Shown in pieces: positions 44,144-52,290 of a stretch of DNA of 64,000 nucleotides. The notes under the pieces are model-generated. The model was not told where the DNA came from. It did no database searches and saw nothing but the letters and a program-made list of their open reading frames with translations. Origin of the DNA: Oceanospirillaceae bacterium (lineage in GTDB: Bacteria > Pseudomonadota > Gammaproteobacteria > Pseudomonadales > Litoribrevibacteraceae); contig JADFAD010000001.1 of NCBI GenBank assembly GCA_015665455.1, forward strand, positions 682,001 through 746,000, in the 5' to 3' direction. Within the stretch, counting starts at the first letter, position 1, and the number at the start of each line of letters is the position of its first letter. The translations under genes were made by a program, and so were the position numbers.

Positions 44144-45301
44144 TTATTTCTTTTTACCAGGAAGGGTGCCCATCATTTTGCAGATAATTCCCAACATGAT
44201 TTCATCGGCGCCACCACCAATAGAGCCTAATCGATTGTCGCGGAATGAACGGCTGACGTAGTTATCCCACATAAAGCCCATGCCTCCCCAATATTGAAGG
44301 CAAGCATCGGATACTTCCCGACTTAAGCGACCGGATTTCAGTTTCGCCATGGAGGCTAATTTAGTGACGTCTTGGCCGTTGATGTAACCTTCGACACTTT
44401 GGTATGTCAGTGCTCTCAGAGCCTCAACTTCGGTTTGTAATTCAGCAAGACGGAAGTGGATCACTTGATTATCAATCAAGGCTTGGCCAAAGGTCTCTCG
44501 TTCACGGCAGTATTCAATGGTTTTTTCTATGCACTTATCCATGCCACGTAAAGACATGGCGGCTACGTACAAACGTTCTTCTTGAAACTGCATCATTTGC
44601 ATCATGAAGCCCATGCCTTCACCGCCGATTCTATTGCTTTGAGGCACTCGAACATTGTCGAAAAAGATTTGAGCGGTATCGGAAGAACGCATGCCCAGTT
44701 TGTCTAATTTTTCAGAAAACGATACGCCGGGTAAATCCAGCGGTACTACGATCATCGATTTGTTTTTATGCGGTTTGCCATCACTGGTGTTGGCTAGAAC
44801 GCAAGCGAAGTCGGCTTGAGTGGAATTGGTGATCCACATTTTGCTGCCATTAATGATGTAATCGTCTCCGTCTTTCGTGGCCGATGTTTTTAAACCCGCA
44901 ACGTCGGACCCCGCCCCCGTTTCACTGACCGCGATACAAGAGACCATGTCGCCTGCAATGGCAGGTTTTAAATACTTTTCTCGAAGTTCATCCGACCCAA
45001 AGCGAGCAAGGGCGGGAGTTGCCATGTTAGTTTGAACCCCAATAGCCATAGGGACACCGCCACAATCAATGCTCCCGAATTCTTCTGCAGCAACCATTTC
45101 ATAGCTGTAGTCCAGCCCCATGCCGCCAAACTCAACGGGTTTACTTATGCCAAGTAACCCTAGGTCCCCCATTTTTTTGAACACTTCTTTGGCGGGGAAG
45201 ATGCCTGCTTTTTCCCACTCTTCAACGAATGGGTTTATTTCATTTTCTACGAAATTTCTAACGGTGCGTTTCAGTTCTTTATGTTCTTGTGTGAGTATCA
45301 T
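44144..45301 (-). CDS. atuD: acyl-CoA dehydrogenase AtuD-like (citronellyl-CoA dehydrogenase)
   Basis: 385 residues, the standard acyl-CoA dehydrogenase size. Seen: GLLGISKPVEFGGMGLDYSY, CIAVSETGAGSDVAGLKT (flavin/acyl loop), DNVRVPQSNRIGGEGMGF, and a C-terminal GGMGFMWDNYVSRSFRDNRLGSIGGGADEIMLGII. The glycine-rich end and the MWDNYVSR segment are typical of AtuD-class enzymes. In the pathway citronellyl-CoA is oxidised to cis-geranyl-CoA with FAD. Situated 23 nt after atuC. Confidence 0.85.
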   Translation of the reverse strand: MILTQEHKELKRTVRNFVENEINPFVEEWEKAGIFPAKEVFKKMGDLGLLGISKPVEFGGMGLDYSYEMVAAEEFGSIDCGGVPMAIGVQTNMATPALARFGSDELREKYLKPAIAGDMVSCIAVSETGAGSDVAGLKTSATKDGDDYIINGSKMWITNSTQADFACVLANTSDGKPHKNKSMIVVPLDLPGVSFSEKLDKLGMRSSDTAQIFFDNVRVPQSNRIGGEGMGFMMQMMQFQEERLYVAAMSLRGMDKCIEKTIEYCRERETFGQALIDNQVIHFRLAELQTEVEALRALTYQSVEGYINGQDVTKLASMAKLKSGRLSREVSDACLQYWGGMGFMWDNYVSRSFRDNRLGSIGGGADEIMLGIICKMMGTLPGKKK

Positions 45302-45324
45302 AATTTTCTCCTTAAGGTTGGCCG

Positions 45325-46980
45325 TTAGAAACGAGCTACACCAAATTGGTTGCTATTCAGTGATTTGTTGTCTGCCTGTTGGCAGGTATCAAGCAATTCG
45401 ATCATCAATCGACGTGTATCGCGTGGGTCGATCAACCCATCATCCCAAATGCGGGCAGTACCGAATAATGCGGTTGAACCGGCTTCCAGTTTTTGAGCGG
45501 TGGTTTGTTCTATCATATCCAAGGTCTTTGGATCTGGCTCCATCCCCATTGAGCGTTGCTTTGCTTCTGTCACAATGCGCAGCACTTTGCCTGCTTGGGT
45601 GCCACCCATAACGGCCGTTTTGCTGTTCGGCCATGCAAAGATGAATCTAGGATCAAGACCACGACCGCACATGGCGTAATTGCCTGCCCCGTAGGAACCG
45701 CCAATCAAGATGGATATTTTTGGCACACGAGCATTGGTTACAGCTTGCAGCATTTTGGAACCGTGTTTAATGATGCCGTTACGTTCTGATTCTTTTCCGA
45801 CCATGAATCCCGTGGTGTTGTGTAAAAAAAGAAGTGGGGTATTGCTTTGATCGCAGAGTTGAATGAATTGAGCCGCTTTATTGGCACCCTTATGGGTAAT
45901 TGGCCCGTTATTACCAATCACGCCGCAGGCCATGGCGCCAAAGCGAACGAATCCACAAATCGTTTGTTGGTCGAATTGAGGTTTAAACTCTTGAAATTCC
46001 GAACCGTCTACCAGCCGAGCAATGATTTCCCGAACATCGTAGGGTTTTTTTGGATCCGCTGAAATGACGCCCAATAGCTCATCTGTACTGTAAAGAGGTT
46101 CATCGTATTCATTTTCTGTTGGTGAAATAGTTGATGATGAAATGGTTGACGATGAGATGGCTGCATGTGCATTGAGAGGCGTTGGTAAGCTGGCCATGAT
46201 CTCTCGGGCAATACGAATGCCGTCGGCATCATTTTCAGCGATGTAATCCGCTGTACCGGCTTCGAGTGCGTGAAGCTCAGCGCCGCCAAGCTCTTCATCG
46301 GTTGCCACTTCACCCGTTGCGGCCATGAGCAGAGGTGGGCCCGCCAAGAACATTTTGGATTGATTTCGAACAGCAATGACGTAATCGGATAAACCGGGTT
46401 GATAGGCACCGCCTGCCGTTGCGTTTCCGTGAACCACCGTGACTTGAGGTATGCCGGCAGCGGATAAACGCGCTTGGTTGGCAAAAGCTCGGGCTCCGGG
46501 GACGAAAACATCGGTGGCGTAATTTAGGTTTGCACCGCCCGATTCGGCCAAACTCACGATGGGTAACTTATTCTCTAATGCAATCTGTTGAAGGCGTAAG
46601 GTCTTATCCAGACCTGCGGGTGATATGGTGCCGCCTTTGATTGCGCAATTGTTTACCTGAACGATGCAGCGTACGCCGGAGATATACCCAAGGCCGCAGA
46701 TGAGACCACCACCGGCGGTTGATCCGTCTTTATCGTCGTACATTTTGTAGCCCGCAAGGCCGCAAAGCTCGATGAATGGGCTGTCTTGGTCAATAAGCAG
46801 GTTAAGGCGTTCGCGTGGTAGTAGCTTTCCTTTCTTTTCGAATTTAGGTCGAGACTTTTCAGCCATATCGATGACGGATTTTTCAATGGCCCTTAAATCA
46901 TTAATGCAGGTTGTTAATGCAGCATGATTTTCTGCGAAAACATCAGATTGAGGGTTAATACTACTTTCTAGAACTGACAT
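45325..46980 (-). CDS. atuC: acyl-CoA carboxylase beta subunit (geranyl-CoA carboxylase)
   Basis: 551 residues, carboxyltransferase of the methylcrotonyl/geranyl-CoA class. Seen: RPKFEKKGKLLPRERLNLLIDQ, GGTISPAGLDKTLRLQQIALE, NATAGGAYQPGLSDYVI, and in the second half GGSYGAGNYAMCGRGLDPRF with FAWPNSKTAVMGGTQAG. Its start ATG and the stop of atuA overlap by one base (TAATG). Works with the AtuF biotin subunit. Between the two domain halves there is a Ser-rich linker (SSSTISSSTISPTEN), an unusual low-complexity repeat. Confidence 0.87.
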   Translation of the reverse strand: MSVLESSINPQSDVFAENHAALTTCINDLRAIEKSVIDMAEKSRPKFEKKGKLLPRERLNLLIDQDSPFIELCGLAGYKMYDDKDGSTAGGGLICGLGYISGVRCIVQVNNCAIKGGTISPAGLDKTLRLQQIALENKLPIVSLAESGGANLNYATDVFVPGARAFANQARLSAAGIPQVTVVHGNATAGGAYQPGLSDYVIAVRNQSKMFLAGPPLLMAATGEVATDEELGGAELHALEAGTADYIAENDADGIRIAREIMASLPTPLNAHAAISSSTISSSTISPTENEYDEPLYSTDELLGVISADPKKPYDVREIIARLVDGSEFQEFKPQFDQQTICGFVRFGAMACGVIGNNGPITHKGANKAAQFIQLCDQSNTPLLFLHNTTGFMVGKESERNGIIKHGSKMLQAVTNARVPKISILIGGSYGAGNYAMCGRGLDPRFIFAWPNSKTAVMGGTQAGKVLRIVTEAKQRSMGMEPDPKTLDMIEQTTAQKLEAGSTALFGTARIWDDGLIDPRDTRRLMIELLDTCQQADNKSLNSNQFGVARF

Positions 46981-48800
46981 TAAGCCGCTCCTTTGATATC
47001 GGCGTATAAGCTCTGAGGAATCAGAACGGGCATTTCTAACAGTTGTTGTGCTTGGGCTTTGCCTTGTGGATCGACCCGCAAACTTGCAATGCCTCCACCG
47101 CCCAACGCAAAGGTTAGTAAGAAATTAAATGCATCCAGCCCCGGTAATGGAAATCTCTCTACTTGGCTTTGTTCGCTCAGTACATGTTTCATGAACTGCT
47201 GAACATTCGATTCGGTTAATGCTGTTTCAATGTAAGGCAAAAAAGCAGGTTGACGTGCCATGACGCCGATGTTGCAACTGTCGCCTTTGTCGCCACTTCG
47301 AGCAACGGCTAAGTCAATCAATCGAACTTCAACCATGGCGTCTGAAACTTCTGGTTCAGCGGTTTCTGTTATTTCCTTAGATACCACGTTCTGAGATTGA
47401 GATGATGTCACTTGATCGGGCGTATGGATCTCAACTGCCTGTTGTTTACCTTCAATGGATACCACTGGCGTGATCTGTTTTTTGTCGACCAAAAATGAGA
47501 AGAGCTGAATGACAGGGCTGACTTTCGGTCGCCCACCCACCAAGCCTGTAATACCCGGGGCCATGGACGTCGCTGCAGGGGCAATTTCTCGTGCAAATAG
47601 GCCGAGGGCTTTTTTATCTTGATGCCGAGCTGCAATTTTAACGACAACCTCACGGGCATTGTCTATGCGTTTATTTTCACCGTAGGTGGATTCGGCGCCA
47701 AGTATCTCTATGTCATAACTGTCGAAATCGGACCAACCCAATTGGGCGTAGATGCCAGACACGCGAGCCATGATTGCATTTGCAACGCGGTTCGCTTTCT
47801 TGGCTGCATCGATTCCCGCCATTAAGAAACTGACGGTGCAGCGTTGCCCAGTCATGTGCGTGGCTGCCACTTTGTAGTGTGACGTTGGGGGCAGACCTTT
47901 TGCGCCACTGACTTTGATTTGGTTGTTGGCGACTTCTTCCAGATCAACATGGCTGAAATCACAACGAACGTCCGGTAATAGATAATTGGTTGGGTCACCA
48001 ATTTCATACAATAATTGTTCACCGACAGTAAACCGATTGATCAATCCGCCTGTGTTGTCGGGCTTAGATACAATAAACTCGCCATTGGCAGAGCATTCAA
48101 TGATCGGGAATCCCATGTTTTCGTAACCAGGGACTGACTCCCAGTCGGTGAAATTGCCCCCAGTACATTGGCAGCCACACTCAATAATATGGCCTGCTAA
48201 GCTGCCTTGCGCTAAAAGATCGTAATCCGAATCTTTCCAGTTGAACTCATGCATTAAAGGGCCGAGTACAACCGCACTGTCGACCACCCGACCCGTAATG
48301 ACAATGTCCGCGTCTTGAGATAACGCTTCTGCTACGGGCGTTGCGCCTAAGTAGGCATTAACGCTTAAACATTGCTTGGGAAAATCTGAACCAGAAAACA
48401 TCTCTTTGATGTTCGCTTTCGCCAAATTTGCCTGTTGGGTGACCAGATCATCCCCTTCAACCAATGCGACTTTTAATGATAAACCCGCTTTTTCAATGGC
48501 ACTCTCAATGGCCGCAGCGCAGGCAACGGGGTTCACTCCGCCAGCATTGCTGATGACTTTAATCTTATTTTTGGCAATGGAAGGTAGAAGTGGTGTCAGT
48601 GTATCGACAAAGTCGGTGGCATAACCCAAGTTTGGGTTTTTCATTTTTGCACCAGCAAGAATCGACATGGTTACTTCAGCAAGATAATCGAAAACCAAAT
48701 AGTTAAGTTTACCTTGATGTACGAGTTGCTGTGCTGCTGCGCCCGTGTCGCCCCAGAATGCGGAGGCGCAACCGATACGAACTGTGTTTGATGTTTCCAT
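46980..48800 (-). CDS. atuA: AtuA, DUF1446 acyclic terpene utilisation protein
   Basis: 606 residues: an N-terminal DUF1446 domain (about 1-450; [50 protein letters not shown]) and a C-terminal AtuA-type small domain (about 495-605; [43 protein letters not shown]). The two-domain form is that of AtuA, which is required for growth on citronellol or geraniol; its exact reaction is not settled. First gene of the cluster, transcribed away from the tetR-type gene at 49014. Confidence 0.88.
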   Translation of the reverse strand: METSNTVRIGCASAFWGDTGAAAQQLVHQGKLNYLVFDYLAEVTMSILAGAKMKNPNLGYATDFVDTLTPLLPSIAKNKIKVISNAGGVNPVACAAAIESAIEKAGLSLKVALVEGDDLVTQQANLAKANIKEMFSGSDFPKQCLSVNAYLGATPVAEALSQDADIVITGRVVDSAVVLGPLMHEFNWKDSDYDLLAQGSLAGHIIECGCQCTGGNFTDWESVPGYENMGFPIIECSANGEFIVSKPDNTGGLINRFTVGEQLLYEIGDPTNYLLPDVRCDFSHVDLEEVANNQIKVSGAKGLPPTSHYKVAATHMTGQRCTVSFLMAGIDAAKKANRVANAIMARVSGIYAQLGWSDFDSYDIEILGAESTYGENKRIDNAREVVVKIAARHQDKKALGLFAREIAPAATSMAPGITGLVGGRPKVSPVIQLFSFLVDKKQITPVVSIEGKQQAVEIHTPDQVTSSQSQNVVSKEITETAEPEVSDAMVEVRLIDLAVARSGDKGDSCNIGVMARQPAFLPYIETALTESNVQQFMKHVLSEQSQVERFPLPGLDAFNFLLTFALGGGGIASLRVDPQGKAQAQQLLEMPVLIPQSLYADIKGAA

Positions 48801-48863
48801 TTTTCAAAATCCAAAGTTTGAACATGATTCATGTGTTGGGTGCTTCAATAGGTAAAATATACT

Positions 48864-48881
48864 ACCAAGCAAGCGCTTGGT
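48864..48881. promoter_or_regulatory. operator palindrome between atuA and the tetR-type gene
   Basis: ACCAAGC-AAGC-GCTTGGT is a perfect 7-4-7 inverted repeat containing the nested palindrome CAAGCGCTTG. It lies 64 nt before the atuA start and 133 nt before the regulator start, where an AtuR-like repressor would act on both. Confidence 0.65.
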
Positions 48882-49013
48882 TTGTAAATAATTATGAATA
48901 AATAAATTTCAAGATAGAGCGTAAAATTGGGGAAGTTTTCATCTAGCTACGACGGATTGCTGACCAACCGATCTCAATCAGGCATAATCCCTAGTAATAA
49001 TAGGAGAATGTAA

Positions 49014-49610
49014 GTGCTAAAGAAGTTAGTTTCGAAAGGTGTCATTACGGATCCGGACAGTGCTAAAGGGCGCTTGATCCAAGCGGCTGCTCGTTTATTT
49101 CGTGATAAAGGGTATGAGCGAACTACAGTTCGTGACTTGGCGGCAGAGGTCGGCATACTTTCTGGCAGTTTGTTTCATCACTTCAAAAACAAGGAGCGTA
49201 TTCTTCGTGCAGTGATGGAAGAGGCCATACTGTTGAATACAGAAGCGATGCGTTCGGCGCTTGATGAAGCTAATTCCGCAGAAGAACGGGTATTGGCTCT
49301 GATTAAGTGTGAACTAGCCTCTATCTTAGGCGACACTGGCGCAGCAATGACGGTTCTGGTTTATGAATGGCGCAGCCTGAACGAAGACAGTCAGCAGTAC
49401 ATTTTGGGCTTAAGAGAAATCTACGAAGCCATGTGGATGGACGCACTTAATGAAGCCAAGGAAGAAGGCTTGGTGGTGATTGATCCTTTCATTTTACGAC
49501 GACTTCTTACCGGAGCACTGGGCTGGACAGTGAATTGGTACGAAGAAGAGGGCGAGATGAATTTAGATGCCCTTGCAAGAAATGCGTTGAGTTTAGCGAT
49601 TAAAAGCTAA
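49014..49610 (+). CDS. atuR: TetR-family regulator, probable AtuR
   Basis: 198 residues. Helix-turn-helix at about 16-62: RLIQAAARLFRDKGYERTTV then RDLAAEVGILSGSLFHHFKNKERIL. The C-terminal part, with EWRSLNEDSQQYI and LTGALGWTVNWYEEEG, is that of the acyl-CoA-responsive TetR subgroup. Divergent from atuA, it is the natural repressor of the operon; the symbol is by context. Start is GTG 49014 with AGGAG at 49002-49006; an ATG at 49008 is followed at once by a stop. Confidence 0.75.
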   Translation: MLKKLVSKGVITDPDSAKGRLIQAAARLFRDKGYERTTVRDLAAEVGILSGSLFHHFKNKERILRAVMEEAILLNTEAMRSALDEANSAEERVLALIKCELASILGDTGAAMTVLVYEWRSLNEDSQQYILGLREIYEAMWMDALNEAKEEGLVVIDPFILRRLLTGALGWTVNWYEEEGEMNLDALARNALSLAIKS

Positions 49611-49691
49611 ACTCAACTTACGTTCATATGACCAACTGTTTTGGCCATATCGAACCTTGTTCCATAGCGTGACGATGATGTTCTAATTAGA

Positions 49692-50786
49692 GTGTCTCAA
49701 CTAACAATAATAAATAACGCTATGGATAAGCAACGCTCAGATACTGATAAAAGTATTGAAATCAAACATGTAGCCGCACTGGGTGATCAGAAATACCCCT
49801 CGTTTGAACTGCGCGCTATCATTTCATATTTGAACAACTTAGGGCACCAAACGTGGTGTTCGAATTTATTAGAAACCCTTGAATTAACCGATAGAGACCT
49901 TGAAACGCCTTTCTTATGTGCACATAAAGCCCTTAAAGCGTTGGAACTAGTGCTGGAGGCGTTTGATGAACTGGGATTGGGTTGTCACATAGCAAAGACC
50001 TATCGTCTGAATGAATTTGGCACGATTGGTCGATGCATCAAGCATTCAAAGACCTTGGGTGATGCCTTGGCGCTTACCCATAATTATTATAATTTGATAG
50101 GCAGTTTTACGGACATAACCAACATTATTGATGAGCAGCGGCTAACGAACCGTTTAGTGAATGTGTCCGATCTTCCTCAAAACATCCAGCGCTTTTTGTT
50201 TGAGTTAACGGTGGCAGGATTAATTGCTATAGGGGAAGAGCTGTCTGGTCAACGTATTCCTGTACGGGTAATCCGATTCAGTCAGACACTGAATGATGAT
50301 CAAAAGGCCCTCTATCAGTCGTTGTTTCAGTGCCCGATAGAAGATGCATCTAAGTTTGATGAGTGGGATTTAGACATCAAGTTTGCAACGATCCCTGTCT
50401 CTTTGCCCAAAGCATCGATTGAGGACATGATTCAAGATCTAAACACCTTGGATCATGAGTGGTCTCAAGGTAAGGGCTTAGTCGATGACATCGATGATAT
50501 TTTACAAGGGTCCCCTGGGGATTATCCCGACCCAGACATGCTAGCCCACGCAATGGGAGTGAGTGCGCGAACGCTTCGACGAAAGCTGAATAACGTAGGC
50601 ACAAGTTACAGCGCTTTAATCAATAAGGTTCGTTGTCAGTTGGTGATAGACCTTATCACGCATCACAATTTATCCAACGAAGGTTTGGCTCAAGCATTAG
50701 GTTTTTCAGACGCGGCTAATTTTCATCATGCATTTAAGAAGTGGACAGGCAATACACCAAATTACTATAGGTTAAAGCGTGTGTGA
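49692..50786 (+). CDS. AraC-family transcriptional regulator
   Basis: 364 residues. The C-terminal DNA-binding domain (about 285-362) has both helix-turn-helix units: DMLAHAMGVSARTLRRKLNNVGTSYSALI and LSNEGLAQALGFSDAANFHHAFKKWTGNTPNYYR. The N-terminal 270 residues are of the arabinose-binding-like (AraC_arabinose_bind 2/OruR-type) kind. Inducer unknown. Start GTG 49692 is as predicted; an ATG 30 bases downstream (49722) is possible. The neighbour downstream is a DUF1439 gene 46 nt away. Confidence 0.85.
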   Translation: MSQLTIINNAMDKQRSDTDKSIEIKHVAALGDQKYPSFELRAIISYLNNLGHQTWCSNLLETLELTDRDLETPFLCAHKALKALELVLEAFDELGLGCHIAKTYRLNEFGTIGRCIKHSKTLGDALALTHNYYNLIGSFTDITNIIDEQRLTNRLVNVSDLPQNIQRFLFELTVAGLIAIGEELSGQRIPVRVIRFSQTLNDDQKALYQSLFQCPIEDASKFDEWDLDIKFATIPVSLPKASIEDMIQDLNTLDHEWSQGKGLVDDIDDILQGSPGDYPDPDMLAHAMGVSARTLRRKLNNVGTSYSALINKVRCQLVIDLITHHNLSNEGLAQALGFSDAANFHHAFKKWTGNTPNYYRLKRV

Positions 50787-50831
50787 TTTATAATCCGTGG
50801 TATTGAGTTTTTTATATAGCCTGAGGTACCA

Positions 50832-51374
50832 ATGCTTTTTAACGTCACGTCACGGATTGCTTGTCTTTTCATTTTGCTTTGCCAGTCTCTTGTTGTTCAT
50901 GCGTTTTCATACACCTTGGAGGTGACAGAGCAGGAGCTCCAAGAAAAAGTATCTGCCATGATGCCCATTGAGAAACAGCACCTTTTTGTCACTGTTACGC
51001 TGTCTGATCCTGACATTGACTTGATCAAAGGGAGCAACAAAATAGGTGTGTTTGTTAATATTTCAGCGGTAGTGCCTGGTGCAATTCAAGGGACCGGTCG
51101 CGCAAAGATTGTTGGCAGCCTGATTTATAAACCGGCGGAAGGCGCTTTTTATTTTGAAGAGCCCTTAGTCGAAACGTTCGAAGTGGATCAGCTTTCAGCT
51201 GAATACGCGCCAATGCTCAAGGAATTGTCTCAAGTCTCTGTGTCCAAAGCCTTAAGTCGTTACCCCGTATATACATTGAAAGACGATAAGATTGAGCAAC
51301 AGTTGGCGAAGTCTGTATTAGAATCAATAGAAGTGAAAGATGAGGTGTTGTTTATTCATCTCAGTGCTTTTTAA
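50832..51374 (+). CDS. DUF1439 secreted protein (YceB-like)
   Basis: 180 residues. Signal peptide (1-24, cleavage near VHA-FS), then the DUF1439 pattern: TLEVTEQELQEKVSAMMPIEK, VTVTLSDPDIDLIKGSNKIG, GTGRAKIVGSLIYKPAEGAF. The E. coli relative YceB is a lipoprotein; here no lipobox Cys is seen, so it should be soluble in the periplasm. The fold resembles lipid-binding tubular proteins, which is family inference. Function unknown. Confidence 0.82.
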   Translation: MLFNVTSRIACLFILLCQSLVVHAFSYTLEVTEQELQEKVSAMMPIEKQHLFVTVTLSDPDIDLIKGSNKIGVFVNISAVVPGAIQGTGRAKIVGSLIYKPAEGAFYFEEPLVETFEVDQLSAEYAPMLKELSQVSVSKALSRYPVYTLKDDKIEQQLAKSVLESIEVKDEVLFIHLSAF

Positions 51375-51410
51375 CCGTAATGCTTCCAACGACCGATGTA
51401 AGGCGTGCCA

Positions 51411-51830
51411 ATGGATATTATAGAAATTTCTCTAGCAATCGCGTTGAACGCGTATTCAGGCCAAAAAGACAAAGCAGGCAAGACCTACATTCTTCATCCT
51501 TTACGGTTGATGGCCAAAATGGAAACGGAAGACGAAATGGCCGTCGCGCTTTTACATGATGTCATTGAAGACTCGGACACAACGGCTAAAGACTTATTAC
51601 GGCAGGGGATTCCACTTCATGTGGTTCAAGCGGTTGAGTGCCTAACCAAACAGGTTGGAGAAGATTACAACACCTTTATTGAGCGGGTCTTGGCTAACCC
51701 GTTGGCGATGAAAGTAAAGAAAGCCGACATTGAAGATAATATTAATGTACTTCGATTGAATTCAATTACAGATAAAGACTTAGAACGAATCGCAAAGTAT
51801 CATGCTGCTTGGAAAACGCTTAATGGATAA
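51411..51830 (+). CDS. small HD-domain protein (RelA/SpoT hydrolase-like)
   Basis: 139 residues from the ATG at 51411, which has TAAGG 8 nt upstream; GTG 51405 is an alternative. Seen: YILHPLRLMAKM (His1), ALLHDVIEDSDTTAKDLLRQG with the HD pair and the EDS motif, and VKKADIEDNINVLRL (Asp region). It is the stand-alone HD domain class related to ppGpp hydrolases. It has no synthetase part, so a small alarmone-hydrolase-like role or nucleotide hydrolysis is possible; the substrate is not known. Confidence 0.8.
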   Translation: MDIIEISLAIALNAYSGQKDKAGKTYILHPLRLMAKMETEDEMAVALLHDVIEDSDTTAKDLLRQGIPLHVVQAVECLTKQVGEDYNTFIERVLANPLAMKVKKADIEDNINVLRLNSITDKDLERIAKYHAAWKTLNG

Positions 51831-51874
51831 CATCAAACACAAGTGAATGTGTTTTAAAGGAATAGCAGTAGCGA

Positions 51875-52174
51875 ATGAATCGTATAGTAGTTTTATGTTC
51901 CGTTTTTGTATTTCAAATTGCAGAAGCAGGAGAACCCGCCCAAGTTAATAGACCTTCCTTTATGCTGAATGAGATGGATGACTCTGAAATGGATTCATTC
52001 TCAGCTCAGTTTGCGACGCCGGAACAACTTCAAAAGAATATGGACAGTTCATCCTCCGTGGTGGAGGTCGATCTTAACAGTATTGATGTCTATAACAATC
52101 AGGCGATTGAAATACCGGTGAATACGCCTCAAGGTATTACTCATAATCGAATGACAAACAACTTAATACCTTAG
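51875..52174 (+). CDS. unknown small secreted protein
   Basis: 99 residues. An N-terminal hydrophobic segment MNRIVVLCSVFVFQIAEAGE ends in a signal-peptidase-like site (AEA-GE). The rest is acidic and polar (MDDSEMDSFSAQFATPEQ, SSSSVVEVDLNSIDVYNNQ) with no recognised domain. AAAGG lies 8-12 nt before the ATG. It may be a small exported protein; no other evidence for function. Confidence 0.5.
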   Translation: MNRIVVLCSVFVFQIAEAGEPAQVNRPSFMLNEMDDSEMDSFSAQFATPEQLQKNMDSSSSVVEVDLNSIDVYNNQAIEIPVNTPQGITHNRMTNNLIP

Positions 52175-52200
52175 CCTAAGGTTTACGTTGTGTTTGGAGA

Positions 52201-52227
52201 AGTGCGGGTCATCAGTAACTCCGCACT
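52201..52227. terminator. hairpin between convergent genes
   Basis: AGTGCGG-13-CCGCACT, a 7-bp stem with a long loop, then CTTATCACTTCTCTTTT. Weak candidate terminator for the gene ending at 52174. Confidence 0.45.
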
Positions 52228-52290
52228 GCTTATCACTTCTCTTTTAAAATAACGTTTTACAAAGATAAGGTTTTTATATTTAGAACGTCA

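Noticed and set aside
41290-48800. leucine/isovalerate (Liu) catabolism as the identity of the carboxylase cluster
   Set aside because: Both pathways share families, but the DUF1446 AtuA gene at the head of the operon and the gene order favour the acyclic terpene pathway. Not fully excluded.
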